NCBI GenBank assembly: GCA_016868915.1
Contig: VGFL01000009.1
Location: forward strand, 1 to 46,133
Length of the DNA stretch: 46,133 nt
Source: Bacteroidota bacterium
GTDB taxonomy: Bacteria; Bacteroidota; Bacteroidia; Flavobacteriales_D; Crocinitomicaceae
Direction: 5' to 3'
Both the position numbers and the translations under genes were made by a program. The notes under the pieces were generated by a model. The model did not search any database and had not been told where the DNA came from. It was given only the letters and a program-made list of their open reading frames with translations. The first letter of the stretch is position 1. Every line of letters starts with the position of its first letter. This document shows positions 26,152-35,800 of the stretch, one piece after another.

Positions 26152-27105
26152 ATGCCTAAAAAAATTCAATTTATTTTTAATACCTCAGAATTAGGAGCAG
26201 GTACTTTTGGAGCATCACTAGGGCCATTTGCAATTCAAACAGCTGCCCGCAAATTAAAAAATGACTTATTTGGGAAATATGATATCCAAAAAATTGAGGA
26301 TAAAAATTATTTATTAGATATACCCACTTCATTTACTTTTGCCAAGAGAATTGACGCGTTTAAAGAAATTGCGGTTAGCGTATCGCAAAAAGTATCAAAT
26401 GCGATCAAAAATAGTACATTCCCTCTCATTATTTCCGGGGACCATTCCTGCGGTGCCTTTACCATAGCTGGTATTCGAAAAGCATTTCCTGATAAAAGAT
26501 TGGGTGTTATCTGGATTGATGCGCATGGAGACATACATTCTCCCTTTACTACTCCTTCGGGAAATTTACATGGTATGCCTTTGGCATTAGCATTAGGTCA
26601 AGATAATATTGAGGCACAAAAAAATAATCCTGATGAGCTCACTCTAAAGTACTGGAATGAGTTTAAAAATTATGCGGGTGTAAGTCCTATGATTCAACCG
26701 GAGGATTTGGTTTATGTTGGGGTCCGTGATACTGAGAAAGAAGAAGATTTTTTAATAAATAAGCTTGGAATTCGCAATATTCGAGTTGAAGAAGTTAGGA
26801 AAAATGGTGTCCAAGAAACGCTATCTGAAATAAATATGTTATTGAAAAGTTGTGACATTTTTTATGTCTCATTAGATGTTGACTCAATGGATCCTGATGA
26901 AACATCTTATGGAACAGGTACACCTGTGAAGAATGGATTGACTGCGAAAGAAGTAAAACATCTCTTAATTGGTTTGGCACAGGATATTCGAATGACTTGT
27001 ATTGAGTTTGTTGAGATAAATCCTTGTTTGGATAATAAAATAAATAAAATGGCTGAAATTTCTTTTGAGCTAATCGAATCAATCGTAAAAACTATCGAGA
27101 GCTAA
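26152..27105 (+). CDS. Arginase-family ureohydrolase, probable arginase
   Basis: The 317-aa binuclear manganese hydrolase probably converts arginine to ornithine and urea. Metal-binding motifs are ISGDHSCGAF, WIDAHGDIHSP and YVSLDVDSMDP, with SGNLHGMPLA and CIEFVEINPCLD as in arginases. The residue after DAHGDI is His where classical arginases have Asn (DINTP), so the alpha-carboxylate contact differs. Agmatinase or formimidoylglutamase activity is a less likely alternative, because SGNxHGxP and VEINPxLD favour arginase. The start at 26152 (MPKKIQFIFNTSELGAG) is preferred over 26131, which lies next to the -7 box. argS follows after 4 bp. Confidence 0.88.
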   Translation: MPKKIQFIFNTSELGAGTFGASLGPFAIQTAARKLKNDLFGKYDIQKIEDKNYLLDIPTSFTFAKRIDAFKEIAVSVSQKVSNAIKNSTFPLIISGDHSCGAFTIAGIRKAFPDKRLGVIWIDAHGDIHSPFTTPSGNLHGMPLALALGQDNIEAQKNNPDELTLKYWNEFKNYAGVSPMIQPEDLVYVGVRDTEKEEDFLINKLGIRNIRVEEVRKNGVQETLSEINMLLKSCDIFYVSLDVDSMDPDETSYGTGTPVKNGLTAKEVKHLLIGLAQDIRMTCIEFVEINPCLDNKINKMAEISFELIESIVKTIES

Positions 27106-27109
27106 TAAA

Positions 27110-29008
27110 ATGGAAAGCGAGATTAAGAAATTATTGATTAAGAACGGTCAAGCCCTATTCGGATCGGAATTAATTGAAAATGTTATTCAATTTCAACCAA
27201 CAAGAAAAGATGTAGAAGGCGATTTCACGCTTGTCGTTTTTCCGTTTGTCAAATTATTGAAATGTTCTCCAGAAGAAGCAGGCGAGAAGATTGGTTCTTT
27301 CCTAATTTCACACATTTCTGAAATTGATTCTTATGAGGTTATAAAAGGTTTCTTAAATATAAAACTAACGGATTCGTATTGGTTAAATGAACTGAAAAAA
27401 GCTGCCTCTAAAAAAGATTTTGGTTTTTTCGAACTTGAATCTAAACCAATGGTAATGGTTGAATATTCTTCACCCAACACAAATAAGCCGTTGCATTTAG
27501 GCCATTTGAGAAATATTTTCTTGGGGTATTCTGTTTCTGAAATTCTGAAAGCAGCAGGCCATTCTGTTGTTAAAACCCAAATCATTAATGACCGAGGCAT
27601 TCATATTTGTAAAAGTATGTTGGCTTGGTTGAAGTATTCGCCACTAAATGAAGTTGGTGAAAGAGAAAATCCCGCAAACACAGGTCTGAAAGGAGATAAA
27701 TTAGTGGGAAAATATTACGTGGAATTCGATAAACACCTGAAAATTGAAACCGAGGCCATACTCAATCTATGGAATAAACTCGAATTTGAAGGCTTTGATG
27801 TTACTGTCGTAACAGAAATTCAGCGACTTCAAGCAGCTCGAGTAGGTAAAGATGAAAAAGCTCAGGAAACAATTATAGATAAAATCAAGGAAATTGCCCG
27901 CAACCAAACGGATTTAATGCGAGAAGCAAAGAATATGTTGGTTCGATGGGAAGCAAGAGACCCTGAAGTGTATTTATTGTGGCAAACCATGAACGGTTGG
28001 GTGTATGAAGGTTTTGAGCAAACGTATTCTAAAATGGAAGTTGATTTTGATAAATATTATTACGAATCAGACACGTATTTGTTGGGAAAAGAGGTTGTGA
28101 CTCAAGGATTGAATGATGGAGTATTCTACCAAAAAGAGGATGGTTCTGTTTGGATTGACTTAACAGATGAAGGACTTGATGAAAAATTACTACTTCGCTC
28201 TGACGGCACAGCCGTATATATCACGCAAGATATTGGGACAGCTATCGAACGTTTTAGAGATTATCCTGAATTACAAGGAATGGTTTACACCGTTGGAAAT
28301 GAGCAAGATTATCATTTCAAAGTATTGTTCTTGATTCTTCAAAAAATGGGTTACAAGTGGGCGCAAAATTGTTTCCATTTATCGTATGGAATGGTAGATT
28401 TACCGTCGGGAAAGATGAAGTCACGCGAAGGGACTGTTGTTGATGCGGATGATTTAATGGATGAAGTAATTCAATCTGCGACCGAAATGACAAAAGAACG
28501 CGGGCATTTAGAAGGAATGAGTCTGGAGGATAAAGATAAATTATACTCAACCATCGGTCTTGGTGGACTAAAATATTACTTATTGAAAGTAGATCCTAAA
28601 AAACGAATGTTGTTTAACCCAGCAGAATCTATCGAATTAAATGGACATACAGGCCCGTTCATTCAATATGCGCATGCTCGTATCAAATCACTTTTGGCTA
28701 AATCTTCAGAGGACTTTACTAATTGGGCTGAACCTAAGCTAGGTCAATCAGAAAAGCAGATTATTAAAACACTTTGTTTGTTTCCCGAAATCATTCAGTC
28801 TGCGGCTTCTGAGTATTCACCTGCGATTTTAGCGAATTATCTGTATGAATTAGTGAAGGAATACAACCATTTTTATCAAAGTGTTTCGATATTAACCGAG
28901 GAACATTCTGATACACGTAAACTGCGATTGACCATTAGCTCGTCAGTTGCTCAAGTTGCATCTAATGGAATGCGTCTATTGGGGATTCATGTCCCCGAAA
29001 GGATGTAA
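27110..29008 (+). CDS. argS: Arginyl-tRNA synthetase
   Basis: ArgRS charges tRNA-Arg. The 632-aa class I enzyme has an N-terminal Add1-like domain (about 1-110), the HIGH signature as HLGHLRNIFLG after VEYSSPNTNKPLH, the KMSKS equivalent GKMKSREGTVVDADDL, and the C-terminal DALR helical domain (GPFIQYAHARIKSLL and onward) ending GIHVPERM. It is about 40 residues longer than most bacterial ArgRS. The extra length appears to lie between FDKH (about residue 206) and WEARDPEVYLLW, where a charged helical insert (about residues 220-265) is present. It is downstream of arginase in a two-gene operon. Confidence 0.96.
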   Translation: MESEIKKLLIKNGQALFGSELIENVIQFQPTRKDVEGDFTLVVFPFVKLLKCSPEEAGEKIGSFLISHISEIDSYEVIKGFLNIKLTDSYWLNELKKAASKKDFGFFELESKPMVMVEYSSPNTNKPLHLGHLRNIFLGYSVSEILKAAGHSVVKTQIINDRGIHICKSMLAWLKYSPLNEVGERENPANTGLKGDKLVGKYYVEFDKHLKIETEAILNLWNKLEFEGFDVTVVTEIQRLQAARVGKDEKAQETIIDKIKEIARNQTDLMREAKNMLVRWEARDPEVYLLWQTMNGWVYEGFEQTYSKMEVDFDKYYYESDTYLLGKEVVTQGLNDGVFYQKEDGSVWIDLTDEGLDEKLLLRSDGTAVYITQDIGTAIERFRDYPELQGMVYTVGNEQDYHFKVLFLILQKMGYKWAQNCFHLSYGMVDLPSGKMKSREGTVVDADDLMDEVIQSATEMTKERGHLEGMSLEDKDKLYSTIGLGGLKYYLLKVDPKKRMLFNPAESIELNGHTGPFIQYAHARIKSLLAKSSEDFTNWAEPKLGQSEKQIIKTLCLFPEIIQSAASEYSPAILANYLYELVKEYNHFYQSVSILTEEHSDTRKLRLTISSSVAQVASNGMRLLGIHVPERM

Positions 29009-29068
29009 GAATTTTCAATCTCTCACAATAATTAAATTGCAAAATTTCAGCTGAATAGAACGAGGCCA

Positions 29069-30331
29069 TTAATTTCCATTCATTATTTCTTTTAATAAAT
29101 TGAAATAATCGTAAGAGGAAAGCGACTGCTCTGGAGAAGTTTTTGAAAGTGACTCTTGAATAATACGCGTAAAGTTAGCAATGAAAGGCCGCGCTATTTT
29201 GCTATATTCATAAACGTTATCATTTACAACATCATCGTCATTTACATAGATACTAATAGAAAAAAGAAAGTCTTTCTGATTTTCAAAATCAACTATATAA
29301 GCTGATTCTGTTACAAATCCATAAGCAATACCGATTTTACTAAAAATTCGATAGCGGCCACTTGAGGCTAATTCAGGTTTATTTCCAATTATAGAGTATT
29401 TGTAATAATTGTCGGGATAAAGGTTTTTATCATGGTAGGCTTTGTTTTTCATTTCTCGAGGAAAATTACCCATGCACCTAAGTAAATATTTTCGTGAATC
29501 AAATGAAATTTGGAATCGCTCCTTTGAAGTGACTTTCTGAGGGAAAACCAATCGAAATACCGTTTGATGAATATCCATCAGTGGATAATCTAAAAATGAA
29601 TTAAAATCATACGGTTTTTCTACCTTTTTTCCATTTTCCATTTGGTATTTACCAATAAGTTTTCTAGATGTGAAAGGCAATCGATACATAAATTCACTTG
29701 AATCTAAAATAGACTTAGGATAACTTGCTTTTAGAGTTCCATCAGGTGAGAAAATAGAGTATGAGTGGGTTTCTAATAATTTTGCCCTCGGACAACCTGT
29801 AAATCCGCCATAGATATTTGTTTTATACAATTGTCTTTCGGTAAGTTTATAATTTAATAATTTGGGCGTGACGATATTAAAAAATAAGGAGTAATAGGCA
29901 TTGTCGCTGATAGATAACATGTCTTCAATTGCCAGACTTATTGGAATATTTCGTTTTAACGTTAAATCAACAAAACCACTGCTGCCGCAATTAAAATCTT
30001 TGTTCATTTTTACATAAGAATCTCGTGAGATATTCAATGAATCAAGAATCTCAAACATTGCCACCGCAGTTGGTAATTTAACCATACTTGCAGGATAAAA
30101 ATATTCATTCGTAGTGAAATCATAGGTTTTAAATTCCTCCTGACCATCTTGATCTCGTTGGATATCCGTGACAATAAATTGAAGCCGATATTTGTCGCGA
30201 TTTGTGAGAACAAAGTCAACTAATGAATCTTTTCCGATCAACGATTTATAGAATTCTTCTTTTGTTTTTTGAGCAGAGACACCAAAAATTGGAGAAAAAA
30301 AGAATGCTATCGCGACTAAAATTTTGATCAT
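29069..30331 (-). CDS. Secreted SxxK serine hydrolase (beta-lactamase/PBP-like fold)
   Basis: The 420-aa protein has a signal peptide (MIKILVAIAFFFSPIFGVSA) and the three active-site motifs of class A-type penicillin-recognising enzymes: SMVK (S82, K85), SDN (S142-N144) and KIG (K332-G334) in place of KTG. About 190 residues separate SDN from KIG, far more than in class A beta-lactamases (near 100), and no Glu166-type omega loop is obvious. It is therefore called a serine hydrolase, not a beta-lactamase; a peptidase or amidohydrolase activity is possible. Its start overlaps the APC permease stop by 4 bp (ATGA), making it the last gene of a three-gene operon. Confidence 0.83.
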   Translation of the reverse strand: MIKILVAIAFFFSPIFGVSAQKTKEEFYKSLIGKDSLVDFVLTNRDKYRLQFIVTDIQRDQDGQEEFKTYDFTTNEYFYPASMVKLPTAVAMFEILDSLNISRDSYVKMNKDFNCGSSGFVDLTLKRNIPISLAIEDMLSISDNAYYSLFFNIVTPKLLNYKLTERQLYKTNIYGGFTGCPRAKLLETHSYSIFSPDGTLKASYPKSILDSSEFMYRLPFTSRKLIGKYQMENGKKVEKPYDFNSFLDYPLMDIHQTVFRLVFPQKVTSKERFQISFDSRKYLLRCMGNFPREMKNKAYHDKNLYPDNYYKYSIIGNKPELASSGRYRIFSKIGIAYGFVTESAYIVDFENQKDFLFSISIYVNDDDVVNDNVYEYSKIARPFIANFTRIIQESLSKTSPEQSLSSYDYFNLLKEIMNGN

Positions 30332-31665
30332 TCAGAATTTTTCGGAGATAAAAAGTAAATAACTACTGAAGACAAAATAGTAATTAGGGTCCAAAATAAT
30401 CTCATCGGTTCTAAATGGGCGAAATAGAAAATCATCCACAAGGTAACGCCAATAAATAATAAAGGGGTAAAAGGATAACCCCAAGTTTTAATCGTTGATT
30501 CATCCCCAAGTTTTCGAGCGCGAATTACAAATACACCTGTAACTGTAAGTAAGCAAAATAAGGATAGCGTTAATTCAATGTATTGCAAAATCATTCGAAA
30601 ATCAAACAATAAGATAATTGCAACCGAAATGCATGTTTGTAACAAGATTGCATTAACTGGAGCTCCCTTTGTCGATTGACCTTTTAAAAATGAGAAAATT
30701 CGATAATCATGGCCCATTCGTTGCGCTACGCGAGGACCCGCAATAAACATGGCATTTATTCCAGAAATGAGTGCTACGGCAAAAAGCCCTGCGAAAACTA
30801 ATGTGGCTTGTTCGTTAAAAACTTTACTTATTACAATGTTTCCAATGGCAATTTTTCCTTTTAATTCTTCAAACGTACAAACGTACATAAAGACGCCAGT
30901 CAATAAAAGATAAATTATCGTTACAACCGCAGTTCCTGTTACTAATGAAAAAGGCAAGTTTTTTTTCGGATTTTCCATATTGCCTGCAATGTAAGAAGAT
31001 GAATTCCACCCACTGTATGCAAACATAACGTATACAAGGGAACCCGCAAAAGGCAAACTCAATATTGTGTTCCAACTAGATTCAGTTGGGAAAAAGCTTA
31101 CATTGCTCTTGGTTGCGTTTGATAAAAAGAAAAAAGGTGTAACAATTAACACGAGGATAAATAGCAGTTTAATAGCAGTAATTACATTTTGAAATAATCC
31201 ACCAGTTACAACACCCCCAAGTTGTATCAGAGTCACTAGAAGAAGTAATAAAGTAGCAATTAGTTTTGGCGTAAAATCAGGTAAATTAGTTCCGAAAATT
31301 TTATTCATGATTGGCATTAAGTAATCTCCAGAGGCTAAAGCTAAAGCCGCAATTGCAGCGGAAAACCCAACTATCAGAGAAACCCACCCGCTTGCAAAGC
31401 CAACAATTGGATGATAAATTTTACTTAAAAAAGTATATTCACCACCAGACTCGCGAAACGTTGTTGCAACCTCAGCATAAGCCGTCGCACCGCATAACGC
31501 AAAAATCCCGCCAATAAGCCAAATGAACATTATAGCAAAGGGATCTGGAATTCCGATGGGCGGGCTCATTACTTGAAATCCAATCGAAGTAAAAATTCCA
31601 GTGCCAATCATGTTGGCAATAACCATATTCGTAGCTACACTACGCGAATATTTTTTAAAAGTCAT
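30328..31665 (-). CDS. APC-superfamily amino-acid permease
   Basis: The 445-aa integral membrane protein has about 12 hydrophobic segments. The family entry motif is visible at the N-terminus as NMVIANMIGTGIFTSIGF (TM1 with the unwound GxG substrate loop), followed by IWLIGGIFALCGATAYAEVATTF and GGEYTFLSKIYHP, both typical of LAT/YfnA-like amino-acid transporters, then VMFAYSGWNSSSYIAGNMENPKKNLP. Substrate is an amino acid or amine not determinable by eye. It begins 3 bp after a lipoprotein gene and overlaps the serine hydrolase gene. Confidence 0.9.
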   Translation of the reverse strand: MTFKKYSRSVATNMVIANMIGTGIFTSIGFQVMSPPIGIPDPFAIMFIWLIGGIFALCGATAYAEVATTFRESGGEYTFLSKIYHPIVGFASGWVSLIVGFSAAIAALALASGDYLMPIMNKIFGTNLPDFTPKLIATLLLLLVTLIQLGGVVTGGLFQNVITAIKLLFILVLIVTPFFFLSNATKSNVSFFPTESSWNTILSLPFAGSLVYVMFAYSGWNSSSYIAGNMENPKKNLPFSLVTGTAVVTIIYLLLTGVFMYVCTFEELKGKIAIGNIVISKVFNEQATLVFAGLFAVALISGINAMFIAGPRVAQRMGHDYRIFSFLKGQSTKGAPVNAILLQTCISVAIILLFDFRMILQYIELTLSLFCLLTVTGVFVIRARKLGDESTIKTWGYPFTPLLFIGVTLWMIFYFAHLEPMRLFWTLITILSSVVIYFLSPKNSE

Positions 31666-31668
31666 GAA

Positions 31669-32829
31669 TTACTTTTTAACGGCAATCATCTGATTTTGAT
31701 CCTTCGTTTGCCAGTGGTAGCCTAAAGAGAACGGTAAGACACCCATAAATTCTCTCGTTTTATAAGCGTCAACCATTTCTTTCTGATAGAGATTTTCACT
31801 AAAGTCAGAAACTGGCTTAACATAATTTCCATATAGTTCCATTTTAAACTTAGTTTTATCAAAATACCTATACGGAATACCTGTATCATCTTGAACTAAA
31901 TAAATTGCTTTATCTAAAACTGTATTTCGAATTTTCGTAAAAGTTTCATAATGCATCAAATATGAAGCAGATTTCACGAAACAATTGGAAGGAGGTAACG
32001 CTTCTAAGGTGGCAGCAAGGGCCTTATCTTTTTCTATTCCAGGATCTGAAATATCACAAGAATAATATGTTAAAGTCTTTAGAATCCCCTTTTCCTTGTT
32101 CCCAAAAGAAATTCGTACGGCTTTTGCAGAATTTTGGCCAACCTTAAATGGAGTGTAGGTCTTCTTTCCATTTTCATCAACCGATACTTCATCAACCGCA
32201 GTGACAGTATGGCCCGTTTTAGAAACAGACCAAAGTAAAACAGGTAACATTCCATTGACAGGAGATGATTTCGTATCCTTGATCATATTCATCGTTATAA
32301 AATAACTCTTAGCGTAAATATCTCTCAAAATGAAATCTGCAGCTTTGATGTATTCTTTCGTTTGAACCTTATCCATTTTTGTTAAGTCTGGAATAGAACC
32401 AACACTTTCTTGAGCCATCATCACATAATGATTCGCATTCGGATACAATGAATTTACGTGCAAGAAATCTCCTCCAGAAAATGGATAAAAAACAGAGGTT
32501 GTATCTGATTTAGCATTGCGATTCAGCGCAGCTTGATTCCAGTTTGTAATTGGACTTAGTCGTGTTTTTTCGATTTCTTCTAGCTTTGGATTTAATTGTT
32601 TTGAAAAGGAATCGTAATACGTTTGATCAACATTAGCAGGTATTTTTTCAATATTTCCTGAAATTAATTTGGCAAAACCATCAAATAACTCATCTGGTTT
32701 AATTTCCGATTTTGTAGAATTTGAAATAGGACTTTTTGTTACAGCATTTCCTGTTTGACTTGAGTTGTTACATGAACAAATGAAAACAAAAAAAATAAAT
32801 CCACTTAGGGTGTAAAAAGTAATCTTCAT
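31669..32829 (-). CDS. Lipoprotein of unknown function, first gene of permease operon
   Basis: The 386-aa protein has a lipoprotein signal peptide with ICSC (modified Cys 20, or 18) followed by an Asn/Ser/Thr-rich linker to about residue 45. The mature part contains NWNQAALNRNAKSDTTSVFYPFSGGDFLHVNSLYP, YVMMAQESVGSIPDL, SYFITMNMIKDTK, LLWSVSKTGHTV, and a late GIPYRYFDKTKFKMELYGNY. I do not recognise a named family. The order of motifs, and in particular YPFSGGDFL, suggests a conserved globular domain and not a repeat protein. It is co-transcribed with an amino-acid permease and a serine hydrolase. An 8-bp inverted repeat sits immediately before its start codon. Confidence 0.8.
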   Translation of the reverse strand: MKITFYTLSGFIFFVFICSCNNSSQTGNAVTKSPISNSTKSEIKPDELFDGFAKLISGNIEKIPANVDQTYYDSFSKQLNPKLEEIEKTRLSPITNWNQAALNRNAKSDTTSVFYPFSGGDFLHVNSLYPNANHYVMMAQESVGSIPDLTKMDKVQTKEYIKAADFILRDIYAKSYFITMNMIKDTKSSPVNGMLPVLLWSVSKTGHTVTAVDEVSVDENGKKTYTPFKVGQNSAKAVRISFGNKEKGILKTLTYYSCDISDPGIEKDKALAATLEALPPSNCFVKSASYLMHYETFTKIRNTVLDKAIYLVQDDTGIPYRYFDKTKFKMELYGNYVKPVSDFSENLYQKEMVDAYKTREFMGVLPFSLGYHWQTKDQNQMIAVKK

Positions 32830-32830
32830 A

Positions 32831-32854
32831 ATCGATATCTTGATTCATATCGAT
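32831..32854. repeat. 8-bp inverted repeat just upstream of the lipoprotein operon start codon
   Basis: ATCGATAT (32831-32838) and ATATCGAT (32847-32854) are perfect inverted copies separated by 8 bp, 1 bp before the ATG on the minus strand. They could be a repressor operator or, in RNA, a hairpin hiding the start region. Confidence 0.5.
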
Positions 32855-32889
32855 ATACTTAAATATTAAAAATTTGGTTACATTTTAAA

Positions 32890-35800
32890 TTAAATAGAGG
32901 TTATAACCCATTTTCTGTCCCTATATATAGAGAGTAGAGTTTTTATTGCAAGAATATTCTGATTGTTCCTTAGGAGATCCTTTAAATGAATTGAGCATGA
33001 ATCTGAAATGTTAGTATTATTAATTTCATCCATTTTTCTGAACCATTTACGAAGAATTTCAACTGATTCATTAGAGCTCTGTTTAAAATCATTATGACTC
33101 ACACTTGCGAAAAATGTGATTTTTTTTCGTGCCCGAGTGAAAAGTACATTTAATCTTTTGGATCCGGAGTTTAAATTTATAGGACCAAATCGGTGTGCAA
33201 AAACACCATCGGTAACTGAGTAGCCATAACCAAAACTAATTATTAATTCATCGCACTCATCGCCTTGAACATTTTCAACTGACTTAAAGAAAATCTGATC
33301 TGATTCAATTTTTTCCTGAAGAATTTCTTTTGTTTTTTTTGATAAAAAAGACCCTATTTCTTGTAATTGACTTTCTGAAAATGCCACGATTCCTAACGTG
33401 TCCTTTGAAGATATTTTGGAGGAAATATAATTTGCTACTTCCTCGGCCTCAACAGAATTCACTCGATTATCAAATCGACCTTTATCAGTATTTATAAAAA
33501 CTATGGGGTCACCTGAATAGTTTGCGTGTTTAAATGCAGTAAGTCTGTTTTGATAGAAATGTAAATTGGAAAAGGAAATTAGTTCTGGATGAAGGCTTCT
33601 ATAATGATAGGATAAAAATTTACTTGAAAGATAAAAGGACGCCTGATGAAGTAAATCAATACTTTCAGTAGTATTTGAAAAATAAGAACTTGGGCTCATT
33701 TGCTGAGGATCACCTGCAATTACAATTCTTTCAGAACGTTGTAGTGCACCAAATGCATTTTCCAGGGGGATTTGACTCGCCTCATCAAAAATAACCATCG
33801 GGAACATATTTTTTTGTAAAGGAAAACAAGCGGATATTCGTGAGGGATTCATTAACCAAATCGGTTTTAATAGTTCAATCCATATTTTTGCAGGCGAATC
33901 AATTAATTGACGTATGGATAAGTGACTTCTACTTTTCGAAAATTCTTTTACCAAAATTCTTTTACCTGCCTTTAGTTCCTGCTTTAGTTCCTTTGCCGAC
34001 CCTGTTAATTTTTGAGCAGAGGTTACTAATAATTCATGGAAATAGTCAAATTTATTTTTTTGTTTATGTCGTAAAAATGAGGCAAAATTCTGTCTTTCTT
34101 TTTCACTCTGTAAAATCCAGTCATTTATTTTTTGATAGAATGTGTCCCAGGAAAAATCAACTAATTGAGGAAAATCCATTTTCAATTTGGACCAGGTACT
34201 ATGCATAATTGCCTCTTCTATTTCGTCATTTGAATTGTATTTTTTGGAGAGTACGGATAGATATTTAGAACCTTTTAAAATGGATTCGCAATTTTCTAAA
34301 ATAATAGAAAGGGTTTTGTCCAAACGTTCAAAATAATTCACTAAATCTGTATGATTTTCAAAACGGAAATACAATTTAAATTCATTAATTATGCCGGCTA
34401 AAATTTTTTGTTTCGTTTCAAAAAAGTTTTTCTCGGTTTGTGATATTGATTGAAAATCTCTTATTTCCTCCGTTGAAATCATTTTTGATAGCTGAATTAT
34501 TTCCTCTAAATCGTTGGTGTTATCAACACCAAGTTTTAGTAATTCAATTTGAATATTTTGCAGATTATCCTCAACATCGAGTTGTTTAAGGCGCATATCG
34601 AGCGAGGATAAAGGATCTAAAAATGATGATCTTGTCCATTTTTTCCAAGTTTTTTTCTTTGAAATCAGTGTAAAAATGGATGTTTTTTTAAAGTATTGAA
34701 GAAGTTCTTTAACCTCCTCTCTATTCGGAGTTATTCGCCAATGAGAATTTTTTATTTCACACTGGGTTGCTTCAATCTTTAACGTTGAAAATTCTTTTTT
34801 TAATTTGGTTAACTTTTTTAAAAGTGTTGGGTTGTCATGGTAATTGGTACCGTATTTTTTAAATATAACAGTATTGAATTTGTTGTATGTAACGGATTTT
34901 CTAATTAACTCATATAGTTCTTCATAATTAAACGACTTTTTACTTCCGCTAAGTTCAGAAAGTGTTTTTTGCCACCCTTGAATTTTTGATTCAATAGAGA
35001 GTAAAAATGATTTTTCAAGAAGTTCGGTTTTTATCTGTGAGAATAAGTATTGTAGTCTATTTTTAAAAATTAAGTTGAAACTTGGTTTAAGTTTGTTCCA
35101 TTCATCCAAAGAGGGCAGGCTACTAGAATATCCGGAATTATTTTTTCTTTCAATTGATTCATATTGAATTAGAAATTCTAAAATTGTTTTTCCATTTGCC
35201 AGTTTAGGTTGATGTAAAAGATTAAGCGTATTTTGAAGTTGATTCTGAATTAATTCGCTTCTTGTATTTTGTTCAGCTTGAATTTGTTCAGCGATTTCTA
35301 GTCGTCCCCATTCTTTTTTTAGATCATTTATAAAATCAGTGTTTGAAAAATGCTGCGTTGAGGTATAACATAGCCCCCCCAATCCTAATGCACTCATCTT
35401 TTTGTGAATGACATCCAAAGCAACGCGCTTCTCAGAAACAACCAAAGTCGATTTATCTAACTCAAGCAATTTACCGATTAGATTTACAATAACTTGGGAT
35501 TTTCCGGTACCAGGAGGACCTTGAGTTACACAATTTTGATTGCGTAATTCAGTAATTACTTCGATTTGATCAGGGTCAGCAGGGACCAGCTCATGAGCAG
35601 AAAATGGAAGATTTATAGGTTTTTCATCTTCGGAAATACCAATAAGTTGATTCAATGCAATTGAGTAGGAGTCAGCTTGAATAAGTTGTTCAATTTCCCG
35701 GAACATCTCAAATCTATGAGGATGAAAATTACCAACAAACTGCTTACTTTCGTCTAGTTCAATGGTTGTATATGAGGATAATTGTTTTACTATTTCTTCT

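Noticed and set aside
29069-30331. Classification of the SxxK protein as a beta-lactamase resistance gene
   Set aside because: Only the general fold motifs are present; the spacing between SDN and KIG is too long and the omega-loop Glu is not seen, so resistance cannot be inferred.
33840-34208. 122-codon open frame antisense to the SF1 helicase
   Set aside because: Located in the low-complexity helical insert region; no independent evidence of coding.
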